A stretch of DNA of 54,398 nucleotides, from assembly GCF_007829435.1 (NCBI RefSeq), contig NZ_VLJN01000008.1:57037-111434 (forward strand), in the 5' to 3' direction. Numbering within the stretch: the stretch's first letter is position 1; each line of letters starts with the position of its first letter. Shown in pieces: positions 29,246 to 39,109 of this stretch. The DNA is from Cupriavidus gilardii J11 (GTDB lineage Bacteria; Pseudomonadota; Gammaproteobacteria; Burkholderiales; Burkholderiaceae). A model generated the notes under the pieces. That model was given only the letters and a program-made list of their open reading frames with translations, ran no database searches and had not been told where the DNA came from. Made by a program: the position numbers and the translations under genes.

Positions 29246-29707
29246 ATGTTGTCATCGTTACTGAGCTCCCCCGGCAGCCTGTTCGCCGAATTCGACCGGC
29301 TGCAGCGCGAACTGCAGCAGGCGTTCACCACGCCCAGCAGCATCCGGGCCGTGGCACGCGGCACGTTTCCGGCGATCAATATCGGCGTGACGCCGGGCAG
29401 CGTCGAAGTCTACGCGTTCGTGCCGGGCGTCGATCCGAGCACGCTCGATGTCAGCGTCGATCGCGGGCTGCTGACCATTTCGGGCCGGCGCACCGAACAG
29501 ACGGCGCAGGCGCAGGACGGCGGCACGCAGGCGGCCGACGTCAATGTGTACGTGCGCGAGCGCTTCACGGGGTCGTTCCGCCGCGTGGTAAGCCTGCCGG
29601 AGGACGTCGACATCGGCCGTATCGACGCCATGTACCGTGACGGCGTGCTGCGCGTCTCGGTCGCACGGCGCGAGGCAGCGCAGCCCAAGCGCATTACGGT
29701 GAACTGA
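29246..29707 (+). CDS. Hsp20/alpha-crystallin small heat-shock protein (first of pair)
   Basis: 153 residues. The alpha-crystallin domain spans about residues 40-153. VYAFVPGVDPSTLDVSVDRGLLTISG is the first conserved block, RERFTGSFRRVVSLPEDVD the second, and MYRDGVLRVSVARRE the last, a diverged A-x-x-x-n-G-v-L motif. It is an ATP-independent holdase chaperone in the cytoplasm. A near-perfect GAAGGAGGT site precedes the ATG. A second Hsp20 gene follows after 42 bases, so the two form an operon. Confidence 0.93.
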   Translation: MLSSLLSSPGSLFAEFDRLQRELQQAFTTPSSIRAVARGTFPAINIGVTPGSVEVYAFVPGVDPSTLDVSVDRGLLTISGRRTEQTAQAQDGGTQAADVNVYVRERFTGSFRRVVSLPEDVDIGRIDAMYRDGVLRVSVARREAAQPKRITVN

Positions 29708-29749
29708 ACGATAGGATCGTGCCGCCACGCCGGCGGCGGGAGGATCATC

Positions 29750-30151
29750 ATGACCGAGCAAGCGATTGCCAACCCGGAATCCAGGCCGGAGAACAAGCCA
29801 CAGGACAGCGCCCGCGCCACCACGACGCTGATGCCGCGTGTCGACGTCTCGGAGGACGCCACCGGCATCACGCTGGTGGCCGACCTGCCCGGCGTACCGC
29901 GCGACGCGCTGCAAGTGCGTGTCGACAACGACAGCCTGACGATCGAAGGGGAAATCCGGCAGCAGATGCCCGAGGGCCTGGAGCCCGTCTATGCCGAGGT
30001 CCAGGTGGCCCGTTACAAGCGGGTCTTCACGCTGAGCCGGGAGCTCGATAGCGGCGCCATCGACGCCGCGCTCAAGGACGGCGTGCTGAATCTGCGCATT
30101 CCCAAGCAGGCGCATGCGCAGCCGCGCCGCATCGAGGTAAAGGTAGGCTGA
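29750..30151 (+). CDS. Hsp20/alpha-crystallin small heat-shock protein (second of pair)
   Basis: 133 residues. The alpha-crystallin domain from about residue 28 has VDVSEDATGITLVADLPGVPRDALQVRVDNDSL-type strands, YAEVQVARYKRVFTLSRELD, and ALKDGVLNLRIPK (the AxxxGVLxlxxPK motif, intact here). The ATG at 29750 has a GGGAGGA site. The paired arrangement of one short and one longer sHsp is common in Cupriavidus. Palindromes at 30172-30191 and 30241-30270 follow. Confidence 0.93.
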   Translation: MTEQAIANPESRPENKPQDSARATTTLMPRVDVSEDATGITLVADLPGVPRDALQVRVDNDSLTIEGEIRQQMPEGLEPVYAEVQVARYKRVFTLSRELDSGAIDAALKDGVLNLRIPKQAHAQPRRIEVKVG

Positions 30152-30171
30152 ACGTCGACGCTACCACCGTC

Positions 30172-30270
30172 GTCCCCGCGGCCGCGGGGACCCCGCGTCT
30201 CTGTCCGAGGCGTCGCATCGTCCAACGCACGGTGACGTCACTGTCGCCCCCGCGATCGCGGGGGCGACAG
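30172..30270. terminator. Two perfect palindromes between hsp20 pair and convergent metK
   Basis: 30172-30191 (GTCCCCGCGGCCGCGGGGAC) is a perfect 20-base palindrome. 30241-30270 is a perfect 30-base palindrome starting CTGTCGCCCCCGCGA. Both lie between two convergent transcription units. They are likely bidirectional transcription barriers, though neither has a clear T-run, so the terminator role is inferred from position. Confidence 0.5.
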
Positions 30271-30276
30271 TGATTG

Positions 30277-31441
30277 TTACAGGCCCGCCGCTGCTCGCAA
30301 TGCCGCGGCCTTGTCGGTTGCTTCCCACGAGAATTCCGGTTCCTCCCGACCGAAGTGGCCGTACGCGGCGGTCTTTTCGTAGATCGGGCGCAACAGGTCC
30401 AGCATCTGCACGATGCCCTTCGGCCGCAGGTCGAAGTGCTCCATCACCAGTTCCGCGATCCTGTCATCGGAGATCTTGCCGGTGCCTTCCGTATAAACCG
30501 TCACGTTGATCGGGCGCGCCACGCCGATGGCGTAGCTGACCTGGACCTGGCACTGGCGCGCCAGCCCGGCAGCGACCACGTTCTTGGCGACATAGCGCGC
30601 GGCGTAGGCGGCCGAACGGTCCACCTTGGACGGGTCCTTGCCGGAGAACGCGCCGCCGCCGTGCGGGGCCGCGCCGCCGTAGGTGTCTACGATGATCTTG
30701 CGGCCGGTCAGGCCGCAGTCGCCCTGCGGGCCGCCGATGACGAAGCGGCCGGTCGGATTCACCAGGTACTTGGTGTCCTTCAGCATCTCGGGTGGCAGCA
30801 CCGGCTTGATGATCTCCTCGACCACCGCTTCGCGGATCTGCGCCTGCGTGATGTCGGGCGCGTGCTGGGTCGACAGCACCACGGTATCCACGCTGTGCGG
30901 CCGGCCATCGACATAGCGCACGGTGACCTGCGACTTCGCGTCCGGCCGCAGCCACGGCAGGGGGGCCGTCGCGGCGCAGCTGCGACTGACGCTCCACCAG
31001 CCGATGCGAGTAATAGATGGGAAACGGCATCAGTTCCGGCGTTTCGTCGCAGGCGTAGCCGAACATCAGGCCCTGGTCGCCGGCACCCTGGTTCAGGTAG
31101 TCGTCGGAGGCACGATCAACGCCCTGGGCGATGTCCGGCGATTGCTTGTCGTAGGCCACCAGGACAGCGCAGCCCTTGTAGTCGATGCCGTATTCGGTGT
31201 TGTCGTAGCCGATGCGCTTGATGGTCTCGCGCGCGACCTGGATGTAGTCGACGTTGGCGGTCGTGGTAATTTCGCCCGCCAATACCACCAGTCCGGTATT
31301 GCACAGGGTTTCGGCGGCGACGCGCGCATATTGGTCCTGGGCGAGGATGGCGTCCAGAACGGCGTCGGAAATCTGGTCGGCGACCTTGTCGGGATGGCCT
31401 TCGGAAACGGATTCCGAAGTAAAGAGGAAGTCGTTTGCCAC
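30277..31441 (-). pseudogene. metK: S-adenosylmethionine synthase, interrupted by a one-base frameshift
   Basis: The enzyme makes SAM from methionine and ATP. The N-terminal frame starts at a GTG (31441) with [23 protein letters not shown] and continues normally to [14 protein letters not shown]. The remainder, from about [19 protein letters not shown] to the stop at 30277, is in the next frame. The two frames meet at a run of six Cs (minus strand; 30960-30965). Five Cs would restore [14 protein letters not shown] and a 387-residue protein, the normal MetK length. As metK is nearly always essential, a homopolymer sequencing error is more likely than a true mutation. No SAM riboswitch was recognised upstream. 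Confidence 0.9.
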
Positions 31442-31731
31442 GAACTTTTTCTCCAGGTTAGCTATTGCGCGCCAACCATGCTCAGTCCGGGCGGCGACGC
31501 TTTAGCGGTATTTTTAGCGCGTCCGAATGGGACGGTATCGCCCCGCAAGTTGTCAGTTAACTCGGCGATGCGCGGTATTATACGCGCCTGCGCGGCGCGG
31601 CACACGCCCCGCCGCAGACGGTGTGCCGATGCCATCGGCCCTCGCTGCGGTTGGCGGCCGCTGCTGCCGCGCTACGATGACCGCGGACGAATGAAACACG
31701 CTGGCCCCGGCCGGCCCCTTATTGGGACTCC

Positions 31732-32586
31732 ATGACCTTCCTGTTCTGGCTGATCGCGCGCTTGCCGCTCGCATGGCTTCAGGCTATTGGTGGCGCGCTC
31801 GGCCTGCTGGCCGCGCGCCTGCCCGGCCGCTATGGCAGGCGGCTCACCGAGAACTTCCGTCAGGCCTATCCCGATGCCACCGACGAGATGCTGGCAGAGG
31901 CTGCCCGCTCGACCGGCCGGATGGTGATGGAGCTGCCGTATTTCTGGAGCCGCAAGACGCTGAACCCGCGCCTCGCCACGTTTTCGCAGCACACCTGGCC
32001 GGAACTGGACCGGCTGCTCGACAAGGGCAAGGGGCTGATCATGCTGGTGCCGCATCTGGGCTGCTTCGAGGTGCTGCCGCAGGCGTACGCGCTGCGCCGC
32101 AAGGTGACGGCGCTGTACAAGCCGCCCCACCAGCCCTGGCTGCGCAACTGGATCGAGCGCATGCGCACCCGCCCCAACCTGGTCATGGCGCCGGCCACGC
32201 CCGGGGGCGTCCGTACACTGGTCAAGGCCCTCAAGCGCGGCGAGTCGATCGGCATCCTGCCCGATCAGGTGCCCACCGGCGGCGATGGGGTATGGGCGCC
32301 GTTTTTTGGCAAGCCGGCGTACACCATGACGCTGGTGCAGCGCCTGCAGCAACTGACGGGCGCCCCGATCGCGATGGTCTTCGCCGAGCGCACCGCGCGC
32401 GGCGCCACCTATGTCGCCCATATGCGGGTGCTGGAAGACATGCTGCCGGACGACCCCGCCCAGGCCGCCGCCCTGCTGAATCGCACCGTCAAATCGCTGA
32501 TCGCCGAGGCGCCGACCCAATACCTGTGGGGCTACAACCGTTACAAGCACCCCGCGGGTGCCGAGCTTCCGCCACAAGCCGCGTAA
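31732..32586 (+). CDS. Lipid A biosynthesis lauroyl acyltransferase (first tandem copy)
   Basis: 284 residues of the LpxL/HtrB/LpxM family, which adds secondary acyl chains to Kdo2-lipid IVA at the inner membrane. A hydrophobic N-terminal anchor (FLFWLIARLPLAWLQAIGGALGLLAA) is followed by the catalytic H-x4-E (His108-Glu113 in PHLGCFE), GILPDQVP and WAPFFGKPAYTMT. The next gene begins nine bases after the stop and is a close paralog, so this is a tandem duplication. A gap of 290 bases to the divergent metK holds the promoter region. Confidence 0.93.
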   Translation: MTFLFWLIARLPLAWLQAIGGALGLLAARLPGRYGRRLTENFRQAYPDATDEMLAEAARSTGRMVMELPYFWSRKTLNPRLATFSQHTWPELDRLLDKGKGLIMLVPHLGCFEVLPQAYALRRKVTALYKPPHQPWLRNWIERMRTRPNLVMAPATPGGVRTLVKALKRGESIGILPDQVPTGGDGVWAPFFGKPAYTMTLVQRLQQLTGAPIAMVFAERTARGATYVAHMRVLEDMLPDDPAQAAALLNRTVKSLIAEAPTQYLWGYNRYKHPAGAELPPQAA

Positions 32587-32594
32587 TAAATCCC

Positions 32595-33515
32595 ATGACT
32601 TTCCTGTTCTGGCTGATTTCCCGCCTGCCGCTTGCATGGTTGCAGGCCATCGGCGGCGCGCTGGGGCTGCTGGCCGCGAAGCTGCCCGGGCGCTATGGGA
32701 CGCGCCTGACCGAGAACTTCCGTGGCGCGTTCCCGGACGCCACCGACGAGATGGTCAACGAGGCGGCCCGCTCGATGGGACGCATGATCCTGGAAATGCC
32801 GTATTTCTGGACGCGCCGCACGATCAAGGCGAAGCTGTACGACTTCAACGAGGTGGTGTGGCCGGCGCTGGACCGGTTGCAGGACCAGGGACACGGGATA
32901 ATCGTGCTGACGCCGCATCTGGGCTGCTTCGAAGTGCTGCCGCAGTCCTACGCGGTGCGCCGGCCGGTCACGGTGCTGTTCAAGCCGCCGCACCAGCCCT
33001 GGCTGCGCGACTGGGTCGAGCGCATGCGCAACCGCCCCAACATGACGTCGGCGCCGGCGAATCCGCGTGGAGTCCGCATGCTGGTCAAGGCGCTCAAGCG
33101 CAAGGAAGCGATCGGCATCCTGCCCGACCAGGTGCCGATGGGGGGCGAGGGCACCTGGGCGCCATTTTTTGGCCGCCCGGCCTACACGATGACGCTGGTG
33201 CAGAGGCTGCAGCAATGGAGCGGCGCGCCGATCGCCATCGTGGCCTCGATCCGGCTACCGCGGGGGGCCGGTTACCGGGCGTATCTGCACATTATCGACG
33301 AACCTCTGCCCGAGGACCCTTCCGAGGCCGCGACGGTGATCAACCGCGTGGTCGAGGACCTGGTGCGGCTGGCGCCGACCCAGTACCTGTGGGGCTACAA
33401 CCGCTACAAGCATCCCGCGGGCGCGGGCCTGCCGCCGACCTCGCCGTCCGCTTCGAGTCCCACCGCCGCCAGCGCGGCCGCCACGGAACCGACTTCCCGC
33501 ACTTCGCACTCATGA
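32595..33515 (+). CDS. Lipid A biosynthesis lauroyl acyltransferase (second tandem copy)
   Basis: 306 residues, clearly a recent paralog of the preceding gene: the first 24 residues differ at a single position and PHLGCFEVLPQ is identical. It has the same H-x4-E motif, GILPDQVP and WAPFFGRPAYTMT. It carries an extra Ser/Thr/Ala/Pro-rich tail of about 30 residues after KHPAGAGLPP. Its stop overlaps the ATG of the third acyltransferase by four bases (ATGA). Which copy does primary and which secondary acylation cannot be told from sequence. Confidence 0.93.
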   Translation: MTFLFWLISRLPLAWLQAIGGALGLLAAKLPGRYGTRLTENFRGAFPDATDEMVNEAARSMGRMILEMPYFWTRRTIKAKLYDFNEVVWPALDRLQDQGHGIIVLTPHLGCFEVLPQSYAVRRPVTVLFKPPHQPWLRDWVERMRNRPNMTSAPANPRGVRMLVKALKRKEAIGILPDQVPMGGEGTWAPFFGRPAYTMTLVQRLQQWSGAPIAIVASIRLPRGAGYRAYLHIIDEPLPEDPSEAATVINRVVEDLVRLAPTQYLWGYNRYKHPAGAGLPPTSPSASSPTAASAAATEPTSRTSHS

Positions 33516-34405
33516 GCCGTCTTTTTACCTGGCTGGGCATCGGTCTGCTGACCGTGCTCGGCAAATTGCCCTATCCCCTGGTCGCCCGCTTCGGCGAAGG
33601 GCTGGGTAGCCTGCTGTATCTGTTTCCGAGCGGCCGCCGCGAGGTGGTCCGGGCCAATCTGCGCATGGCCTTTCCGGAAAAGTCCGACGCCGAGATCGCC
33701 GAGCTGTCGCGCCAGTCATTCCGCTCGGTGTTCCGCAGCTTCGCCGAGCGCGGCATCTTCTGGACCGGCAGCGAGGCGCAGATGCGCCGCTGGGTGCAGA
33801 TCGACGACCGCGCCGATCTGGTCGCGCTCGACGGCCAGCCACATATCCTGGTAACGCTGCACCTGTCGGGTGTCGAGGCGGGCGCGATCCGGCTGACCAT
33901 CCACCTGCGCGATCATGTCGGCCGTTCGGGTGCATCGCTTTACACCCGGCAGAAGAACGCGCTGTTTGACGACTTCCTGAAACATGCGCGTGGCCGCTTT
34001 GGCGCGAAGATGATCGCGCGCAACGACAGCGCGCGCGACATCCTGCGCTGCCTGAAGAAGGGCGAGGCCCTGCAGCTGATCGCCGACATGGATTTTGGCG
34101 AGCGCGACTCGGAATTCGTGCCGTTCTTCGGCGTGGAGGCGCTGACGCTGACCTCCGTGTCCCGGCTGGCGCGGCTGACCGGCGCCAAGGTGGTGCCGAT
34201 CTACACCGAACAGTTGCCCAACTACCAGGGCTATGTACTGCGCATCCTGCCGGCCTGGGACAACTACCCGGGAGACAGCGTGACCGCCGACACCCGCCGG
34301 ATGAACGCGTTCTTCGAGGACTGCATCCGGCCGCGGATTCCCGAGTATTACTGGGTCCACAAGCGGTTCAAGAATCGCCCGCCCGGCGAACCCGGGATAT
34401 ATTGA
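33512..34405 (+). CDS. LpxL/HtrB-family lipid A acyltransferase (third, divergent copy)
   Basis: 297 residues, same superfamily but clearly diverged from the two preceding copies. It has an N-terminal membrane anchor, GRREVVRANLRMAFPEKSDAE, and an H-x4-E site (His117-Glu122 in LHLSGVE). IADMDFGERDSEFVPFFGVEAL replaces the GILPDQ block, and YYWVHKRFKNRP at the end is typical of HtrB/LpxL. Translation is coupled to the upstream gene by the four-base overlap. dapF follows after 93 bases. Confidence 0.92.
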   Translation: MSRLFTWLGIGLLTVLGKLPYPLVARFGEGLGSLLYLFPSGRREVVRANLRMAFPEKSDAEIAELSRQSFRSVFRSFAERGIFWTGSEAQMRRWVQIDDRADLVALDGQPHILVTLHLSGVEAGAIRLTIHLRDHVGRSGASLYTRQKNALFDDFLKHARGRFGAKMIARNDSARDILRCLKKGEALQLIADMDFGERDSEFVPFFGVEALTLTSVSRLARLTGAKVVPIYTEQLPNYQGYVLRILPAWDNYPGDSVTADTRRMNAFFEDCIRPRIPEYYWVHKRFKNRPPGEPGIY

Positions 34406-34498
34406 CGGTAATCCACAACAATGCGCGGCACGGCCGGCACGCCGGCCGCCGTTCAAGCTTTCCCGACACCGCCCCGACCCTACATCCGAGCCCTGGCC

Positions 34499-35371
34499 AT
34501 GAAGATCCAGTTCACCAAGATGCACGGCGCCGGCAACGACTTCGTCGTGCTGGACGGCATCCATCAGACCCTGAACCTGTCGACCGAGCAGTGGCGGGCG
34601 CTGGCAAGCCGCCACTTCGGTGTGGGCGCGGACCAGATCCTGATAGTAGAGAAGCCAACGCGGCCGGACGTCGATTTCCGCTACCGGATCATCAATGCCG
34701 ATGGCGGCGAGGTCGAACACTGCGGCAACGGCGCGCGCTGCTTCGTGCGTTTCGTGACCGACCACGGGCTCACCGAGAAGCGCTCGGTGCGGGTAGAGGT
34801 GATGAACGGCGTGATCACACTGACCTTGCAGGAAGACGGGCAGGTCACCGTCGACATGGGTCCGCCGGAATTCGAACCGGCCCGCATTCCGTTCGATCCG
34901 GATGGGCTGCCGTCACGGCAGGAGGGTAACGACACGGTCCATGGCCTGGAAGTGAACGGCCGCACGGCCTGGATCTCCGCCGTGTCGATGGGCAACCCGC
35001 ACGCGGTGCAGGTGGTCGACGACACCGAGCGCTTCCCGGTGCGGGAGGACGGACCGGTGATCGAATACCATGCCGCCTTTCCGCGGCGCGTGAACGCCGG
35101 TTTCATGCAGATCGTCGATCGCAACACCATCCGGCTGCGCGTGTTCGAACGCGGGGCCGGCGAGACGCTGGCCTGCGGTACCGGCGCCTGCGCGGCGGTG
35201 GTGGCCGGCATCCGGCGCGGCCTGCTCGATTCGCCGGTCAAGGTTCATACCCATGGCGGGGACCTGACCATCGGCTGGGAGGGCGGCTCCGCCCCGGTGA
35301 TGATGACCGGTCCGGCAACCACGGTGTTTGAAGGCAGCATCGATCTGGACGCGCTGCAGGCGCGTCCCTGA
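34499..35371 (+). CDS. dapF: Diaminopimelate epimerase
   Basis: 290 residues. It interconverts LL- and meso-diaminopimelate for lysine and peptidoglycan. The two catalytic cysteines lie in [10 protein letters not shown] and [13 protein letters not shown]. The N-terminus [20 protein letters not shown] is diagnostic and fixes the ATG at 34499. It follows the lipid A acyltransferase genes in the same direction, a common order in Ralstonia/Cupriavidus. Confidence 0.97.
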   Translation: MKIQFTKMHGAGNDFVVLDGIHQTLNLSTEQWRALASRHFGVGADQILIVEKPTRPDVDFRYRIINADGGEVEHCGNGARCFVRFVTDHGLTEKRSVRVEVMNGVITLTLQEDGQVTVDMGPPEFEPARIPFDPDGLPSRQEGNDTVHGLEVNGRTAWISAVSMGNPHAVQVVDDTERFPVREDGPVIEYHAAFPRRVNAGFMQIVDRNTIRLRVFERGAGETLACGTGACAAVVAGIRRGLLDSPVKVHTHGGDLTIGWEGGSAPVMMTGPATTVFEGSIDLDALQARP

Positions 35372-35429
35372 TGGCATCGGGGCGCCCGTCCGGGCCGCGG
35401 CCGGCGCGCATGCCGGCGGGACCGAACGG

Positions 35430-36113
35430 TCAGACGCCGTAGCGCTGCCGGTAAGCCGCCACCGCCTCGCGCGACGCCGCCAGCGCGGGATCGCGCCCGG
35501 CATCCAGATAGGCCAGCAGGTCGTTCAGCGACGCGATGGCGATCACCGGCACGCCGTATTCGCGCTGCACGTCCTGCACCGCCGAACGCTCGCCGATCTG
35601 GTCTGCCGTGCCGCTGCGCTCCATGCGGTCCAGCGCGATCAGCACCGCGGCCGGCTCCGCGCCCGCCGAGCGGATCAGCTGCATCGACTCACGTACCGAA
35701 GTGCCCGCGGAGATCACGTCGTCGACGATCACCACCTTGCCCTGCAGCCTGGCACCGACCAGCGTGCCGCCCTCGCCGTGATCCTTGGCTTCCTTGCGGT
35801 TGTACGCGAAGCCGACGTTGCGTCCCATGCCGGCCAGCGCCACCGCGGTGGCGGACGCCAGCGTGATGCCCTTGTACGCGGGCCCGAACAGCATGTCGAA
35901 AGAGACACCCGAGGCCAGCAGGGTTTTCGCATAGAATTGGGCCACCTGACCGAGTGTGGCGCCCTCGTTGAACAGCCCCGCATTGAAGAAATACGGCGAC
36001 TTGCGGCCCGCCTTGGTGACGAATTCACCAAAGCTCAACACGCCGGCGTCCAGCGCGAAGCGGATGAAGGTGTGGCTGAGCGTATCCGCGGCCGGCGTGG
36101 TTTGCTGCGTCAT
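35430..36113 (-). CDS. pyrE: Orotate phosphoribosyltransferase
   Basis: 227 residues. It makes orotidine 5-phosphate from orotate and PRPP. The PRPP loop is [17 protein letters not shown] (near 125-141); [14 protein letters not shown] is the flexible catalytic loop and SPYFFNAG an orotate-binding block. The ATG at 36113 matches the usual N-terminal [17 protein letters not shown] context. It diverges from xthA, with only 31 bases between the two start codons. Confidence 0.96.
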   Translation of the reverse strand: MTQQTTPAADTLSHTFIRFALDAGVLSFGEFVTKAGRKSPYFFNAGLFNEGATLGQVAQFYAKTLLASGVSFDMLFGPAYKGITLASATAVALAGMGRNVGFAYNRKEAKDHGEGGTLVGARLQGKVVIVDDVISAGTSVRESMQLIRSAGAEPAAVLIALDRMERSGTADQIGERSAVQDVQREYGVPVIAIASLNDLLAYLDAGRDPALAASREAVAAYRQRYGV

Positions 36114-36144
36114 CTTTTCTCTCTGATCCTGAAAATTTCCCGAG

Positions 36145-36921
36145 ATGTTACGGATTATCAGTGCCAACCTCAACGGCATCCGTTCGGCGGCCAAGAAGGG
36201 CTTCTTCGACTGGATGGGCAAGCAGGATGCCGACATGGTCTGCGTGCAAGAGCTCAAGGCGCAGGAAGCCGACATGACCGAGGCCTTCCTGAAGCCGCAC
36301 GGCTACCATGGCTACTTCCACTACGCGGAGAAGAAGGGCTATAGCGGCGTCGGCCTTTATACACGCCATGCCCCCGAACGCGTCATCACAGGCTTCGGCA
36401 ACGCCGAGTTCGACAGCGAGGGGCGCTATGTCGAGGTGCAGTATCCGCACCTTGCCGTGATCTCGGTGTATGTGCCGTCCGGCTCCAGTTCCGAGGAGCG
36501 GCAGATGGCCAAGTACCGCTTCATGGACGCCTTTCTGCCGCACCTGCTGCAACTGAAGGCCAGCGGCCGCGAGATCGTGCTGTGCGGCGACGTCAATATC
36601 GCGCACAAGGAAATCGACATCAAGAACTGGAAGGGAAACCTGAAGAATTCCGGCTTCCTGCCGGAAGAGCGCGCCTGGATCGGCGAGCTGTTCGATGTGC
36701 ACGGCTACGTCGACGTGTTCCGCAAGCTGGACCCGCGCCCGGACCAGTACACGTGGTGGAGCAACCGGGGGCAGGCTTACGCCAAGAACGTCGGCTGGCG
36801 CATCGACTACCACCTCGCCACGCCGAAGATCGCCGATACCGCCCGGCTGTGCTCGATCTACAAGGACGAGAAGTTCAGCGACCACGCCCCGTTGTCGATC
36901 GACTACGACTTTCCACTGTAG
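36145..36921 (+). CDS. xthA: Exodeoxyribonuclease III
   Basis: 258 residues of the EEP nuclease family; it cuts at abasic sites and has 3-prime exonuclease activity in base excision repair. Motifs: [20 protein letters not shown] (catalytic Glu), [24 protein letters not shown] and the C-terminal [11 protein letters not shown] (catalytic Asp-His). Its promoter must overlap that of pyrE in the 31-base gap. A GC-rich palindromic repeat follows the stop. Confidence 0.95.
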   Translation: MLRIISANLNGIRSAAKKGFFDWMGKQDADMVCVQELKAQEADMTEAFLKPHGYHGYFHYAEKKGYSGVGLYTRHAPERVITGFGNAEFDSEGRYVEVQYPHLAVISVYVPSGSSSEERQMAKYRFMDAFLPHLLQLKASGREIVLCGDVNIAHKEIDIKNWKGNLKNSGFLPEERAWIGELFDVHGYVDVFRKLDPRPDQYTWWSNRGQAYAKNVGWRIDYHLATPKIADTARLCSIYKDEKFSDHAPLSIDYDFPL

Positions 36922-36978
36922 CCCCGACTCTCTCCCCTTTCCCGCAAGCGGCGGAGGGGGCCGGGGCCGACTCTCTCT

Positions 36979-37000
36979 CCTCTCCCGCTTGCGGGAGAGG
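36979..37000. repeat. GC-rich palindromic repeat element after xthA
   Basis: CCTCTCCCGC (36979-36988), loop TT, GCGGGAGAGG (36991-37000): a 10-bp perfect hairpin. It is followed by GGCCGGGGGAGAGGGA and preceded by an imperfect copy around 36935-36965. The arm CCTCTCCCGC is identical to that in the element at 17688-17807, showing a dispersed family. It lies in a 229-base gap between xthA and argC that otherwise holds only the argC promoter region. Confidence 0.65.
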
Positions 37001-37150
37001 GGCCGGGGGAGAGGGAAGTCCCAGCATGACGACACCCCCTGACCACCCGGCCGCCCCACCCGCTACAATGCAACTTCACCGGCCGTGGCCACCGCCACGG
37101 CCGCATTGCTTTAACATTCGCTATTCAGCGTGATATCCAGCGAGTCCACC

Positions 37151-38098
37151 ATGGCATTCAAAGTGTTTGTCGACGGCCAGGAAGGCACCACCGGCCTTCG
37201 GCTGCTCGATTATCTGTCCGGCCGTCCCGACGTCGAGCTGTTGCGCATCGCCGAAGACAAGCGCAAGGACCCGGCCGAGCGCGCGCGCTTCCTGAATGCC
37301 GCCGACGTGGCCTTCCTGTGCCTGCCCGACGTGGCGTCGCGCGAAGCCGTGTCGCTGGTCGACAATCCGAATACCTGCATCATCGATGCGAGCACGGCGT
37401 TCCGCACCGCCGACGACTGGTCCTACGGCCTGCCGGAACTGGTCAAGGGCCAGCGCGAGAAGATCCGCGCCAGCAAGCGTATTGCCGTGCCGGGCTGCCA
37501 TGCCAGCGCCTTCGTGCTGGCGGTGCGTCCGCTGGTCGATGCCGGCGTCATGCAGCGCGACTACCCGGTGACGGCGTTCTCGCTGACCGGCTACAGCGGC
37601 GGCGGCAAGAAGATGATCGCCGAGTTCGAAGCGGGCGGGAATCCGAAGCTGGAAAGCCCGCGCGCGTACGCACTCGGTCTGGAGCACAAGCACCTGCCCG
37701 AGATGCGCGTGCAGACGGGTCTGGCCCAGGCGCCGATCTTCAGCCCGATCGTCGGCAAGTTCTACAAGGGTCTGGCGGTAACGGTGCCGGTGTTCCCCGA
37801 CCGGCTGGCGCGCAAGGTGTCGCCGGAGCAGATCGCGGACATCTACCGCGCGCACTACGAGGGCGAGCAGTTCGTCCGCGTGATGCCGGCCGCCAGCGAT
37901 GACAATCTGGACAACGGCTTCTTCGATGTGCAGGCCAACAACGATACCAACCGGGTGGACCTGTTCGTGTTCGGTTCGGCCGAGCGCATCGTGCTGATGG
38001 CGCGGCTGGACAACCTGGGCAAGGGCGCGGCCGGCGCGGCGGTGCAGTGCATGAACGTGCATATCGGCGCGGACGAGGCCACCGGTCTGGTGGCCTGA
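37151..38098 (+). CDS. argC: N-acetyl-gamma-glutamyl-phosphate reductase, type 2
   Basis: 315 residues, the short AGPR2 form. It reduces N-acetylglutamyl phosphate in arginine synthesis. [22 protein letters not shown] begins the NADP-binding fold, [13 protein letters not shown] follows, and the catalytic Cys is in [21 protein letters not shown] and [14 protein letters not shown] are type-2 signatures. The ATG at 37151 is chosen over one seven codons earlier. The pathway partner argB is in the same window at 45215. Confidence 0.96.
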   Translation: MAFKVFVDGQEGTTGLRLLDYLSGRPDVELLRIAEDKRKDPAERARFLNAADVAFLCLPDVASREAVSLVDNPNTCIIDASTAFRTADDWSYGLPELVKGQREKIRASKRIAVPGCHASAFVLAVRPLVDAGVMQRDYPVTAFSLTGYSGGGKKMIAEFEAGGNPKLESPRAYALGLEHKHLPEMRVQTGLAQAPIFSPIVGKFYKGLAVTVPVFPDRLARKVSPEQIADIYRAHYEGEQFVRVMPAASDDNLDNGFFDVQANNDTNRVDLFVFGSAERIVLMARLDNLGKGAAGAAVQCMNVHIGADEATGLVA

Positions 38099-38172
38099 CG
38101 AACGGCGTCGCAGTGGTGCGCGCCCACACAGCGCGCCCATTGCCGCCAATCGCGAATCGCCAACCGCCGCCG

Positions 38173-38995
38173 CTACCGCTGCAGCGGCTTCTGCTTGTCC
38201 TCGTCGCCCCGGTCCACCGGGGCGCCGCCAAGACCGCCCATATTGGTGCGATACGGCGGCACCCGCCGCTGACGACTGCGACACCTTCCCCATCTTCTGC
38301 CACAGCGTGATCGCGGCGCGCGGATCGTAGCCGGCCCGTGCGGCGATATCCATGCCGACCAGATCGGCCTCGGTTTCGTCGGTGCGCGAAAACTTCAGTG
38401 TCAGCAGATGGGCTCCGGTTCCCAGCGCCAGATTGCCCAGGTTCCCGAAGCCGAACAGTTGCGAGATGACGTTGGCGCCCAGGTTGGTGATCTCCGCCTT
38501 GGCGGCGCGCTCGCGCGCATGCTCCTGCAGTGCATGGGCAATCTCGTGGCCCAATACCATCGCCAGTTCGTCGTCGGTGGGCTTGATCTGGTCCAGAAAG
38601 CCGCTGTACACCGCGATCTTGCCGCCGGGCATGCAGAACGCGTTGACCTCCTTCGAGCCGATCAGGTTGACTTCCCACTTCCAGCCCGCGGCCCGCTCGT
38701 TCCAGCGCCCGACATGCGGAAGGATCCGTTTCGCAATGGCGCGCAGCCGCTGTAGCTGCGCGCTGCTGTCCGGGGCGAGCGCGCCCTTGGCACGCGCTTC
38801 GCGCTTGATCTGCTCATACTCCTGCATCGCCTGCTGCTCGATCGCCTCCGCCGGCACCAGCTGACGCACCACGCCGCCGCCGCGCTCGACATTCACGCCG
38901 TCCGACTGCGCCAGCACGGCGGTTGCCGGCACCGTCAGCGACAGCGCGGCGAGCAAGGCAACGATGGGGCCAGGGCGTTGGGTTCGCGCAAACAT
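38173..38995 (-). pseudogene. M48-family metalloprotease, C-terminal region disrupted
   Basis: The gene starts at 38995 with a signal peptide (about 30 residues ending TAVLAQ). It shows the zinc site HEIAH in LGHEIAHALQEHARE and the downstream ETEADLVGMD, as in LoiP/BepA-like periplasmic quality-control proteases. After LWQKMGKVSQ the frame no longer encodes the expected STHPxxxxRI block and runs on, antisense to argC. In the +1 frame a plausible natural tail appears, RRVPPYRTNMGGLGGAP, ending at a TAG (38173-38175). So the sequence has both a frameshift and a missing stretch of perhaps 20 residues. Either a real lesion or an assembly error. Confidence 0.75.
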
Positions 38996-39109
38996 TGCAG
39001 CAATAAATGGTTGGCATGACAGGGGCTGGTGCAATAATACACGGCGCCCGCGAGCGCCCGCCGATACACCCGCCGTTCGCCACTGGCGCGCCACAGCCCT
39101 CCCCGCTTC

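Noticed and set aside
31442-31731. SAM riboswitch upstream of metK
   Set aside because: No recognisable aptamer core in the 290-base gap; it probably holds only the divergent promoters.
37121-38172. Long minus-strand open frame continuing the M48 protease across the whole of argC
   Set aside because: It is the antisense shadow of argC, with low-complexity Arg/His-rich translation and no motif; it exists only because the protease frame is shifted.
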